Below, piece by piece: positions 5,878-6,558 of a stretch of 6,558 nt of DNA. Made by a program: the position numbers and the translations under genes. Position 1 is the stretch's first letter. The number at the start of each line of letters is the position of its first letter. This DNA is from Porphyromonadaceae bacterium UBA7332 (GTDB lineage: Bacteria > Bacteroidota > Bacteroidia > Bacteroidales > UBA7332), in the NCBI GenBank assembly GCA_002471225.1, contig DKPO01000045.1, positions 69,661 to 76,218 on the forward strand, given 5' to 3'. The notes beneath the pieces were generated by a model. It worked only from the letters and a program-made list of their open reading frames with translations. It had not been told where the DNA came from and made no database searches.

Positions 5878-5913
5878 ATTTATTCTTCTGTGTAATAACT
5901 CTTTTTCCTTAAT

Positions 5914-6558
5914 TTATTTTGTATATCTGCGAGGATATCTGAATACAATCGCCAATATGGCAGCTATCCCCATCAAAAAAGGATAATACAAATGCGGAAT
6001 TATCGATATCGGAGATATTCCGGCTAAACCTGCTGCTATAAGCAATTGGGCTCCATAAGGTATAATCCCTTGTATAAAACAAGAAAAAGTATCTAGCAGA
6101 GAAGCTGATTTTCGAGGATCAATATCAAATCGATTAGCGATATCCTTTGCGATTGGACCTGCAGTAATAATCGCGATTGTATTATTTGCTGTACATAAAT
6201 TAGCAAAACTAACCAAGCCTGCGATACTAAATTCTGCAGCTCGCTTAGAACGGATACCTTTTGTCAGAAGATTAATAATAAACTCTATTCCTCCATTATA
6301 GCGAATCATCTCAAGCATACCTCCAGCCATCAATGTGATAATTATTAATTCACTCATCCCCATAATACCCTGTCCCATTGAGTTCATCCAGGTTAAGGCA
6401 TCAAAACTACCTAAAAATAATCCGATCAATCCCGAAAAAACAGTTCCTAAAACCAATAATCTGATAACATTCATTCCGGCAAGAGCACTTACCAAAACAA
6501 ACAAATAAGGAACGACCTTCCATAATTCTATCGGAGCTGACTCAGGCACCTGTGTAAT
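5914..6558 (-). CDS. NhaC-family Na+/H+ antiporter, C-terminal part (cut by window edge)
   Basis: The reading frame runs off the right edge; 214 residues and the stop codon are visible, against more than 400 in typical family members. The protein is strongly hydrophobic with about six membrane segments: roughly 13-30, 31-50, 66-83, 108-137, 152-177 and 185-206 of the visible part. Family-typical stretches are LCTANNTIAIITAGPIAKDI (121-140), with polar Asn-Asn-Thr inside a membrane region, and DPRKSASLLDTFSCFIQG (147-164) followed by IIPYGAQLL (165-173). These point to an inner-membrane ion antiporter exchanging Na+ (or a metabolite-coupled ion) for H+. Substrate cannot be told from this part. 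A GTG at 6547-6549 is an internal Val, not the start, because the frame stays open upstream and conserved length is missing. It precedes purB on the same strand without a clear terminator. Confidence 0.85.
   Translation of the reverse strand: MTQVPESAPIELWKVVPYLFVLVSALAGMNVIRLLVLGTVFSGLIGLFLGSFDALTWMNSMGQGIMGMSELIIITLMAGGMLEMIRYNGGIEFIINLLTKGIRSKRAAEFSIAGLVSFANLCTANNTIAIITAGPIAKDIANRFDIDPRKSASLLDTFSCFIQGIIPYGAQLLIAAGLAGISPISIIPHLYYPFLMGIAAILAIVFRYPRRYTK

Noticed and set aside
6547..6549. GTG as start codon of a complete 211-residue antiporter
   Set aside because: The frame stays open to the window edge (Ile-Thr-Gln precede it) and the family is about twice as long, so this is an internal valine of a partial gene.

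Overview
The window looks like chromosomal DNA from a member of the Bacteroidota, most likely the order Bacteroidales. The evidence is moderately AT-rich coding sequence, very AT-rich gaps, genes without Shine-Dalgarno sequences, and two upstream elements matching the Bacteroidota -7 promoter box TAnnTTTG. The RluB-type pseudouridine synthase also carries the long Asn/Gly/Arg-rich N-terminal extension often seen in this phylum. A family such as Dysgonomonadaceae would fit the base composition, but I cannot fix the genus by reading.

Layout. Positions 1-485 hold no gene that I can support. This stretch contains two repeat systems: a nested set of inverted and direct repeats built on ATCGACACC (77-239), and a pair of near-identical dyads built on GTTATNAACA (309-397). 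A -7 box follows at 441-448, then cutC on the + strand (486-1229). cutC converges on a minus-strand block, and each side has its own strong hairpin terminator in the 170-bp gap (1251-1287 and 1345-1381).

The minus-strand block, in transcription order from the right edge, is: the C-terminal half of an NhaC-family Na+/H+ antiporter (cut by the window end), purB (adenylosuccinate lyase), an rluB-type 23S rRNA pseudouridine synthase, and asnS (asparaginyl-tRNA synthetase). Gaps are 53-66 bp. purB has its own -7 box. The purB-rluB and rluB-asnS gaps each contain a small GC-rich hairpin, so the genes may be partly co-transcribed with internal attenuation or re-initiation.

How the genes fit together. 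purB, rluB and asnS are housekeeping genes for purine synthesis, ribosome maturation and tRNA charging, a growth and translation set. The antiporter handles ion homeostasis. CutC is a conserved TIM-barrel protein whose copper role is unsettled. I see no defence system, mobile element, CRISPR array or RNA gene. The least explained parts are the left intergenic region and the repetitive, disordered N-terminal half of RluB, which is encoded by a 27-bp tandem repeat with a 54-bp higher-order pattern.
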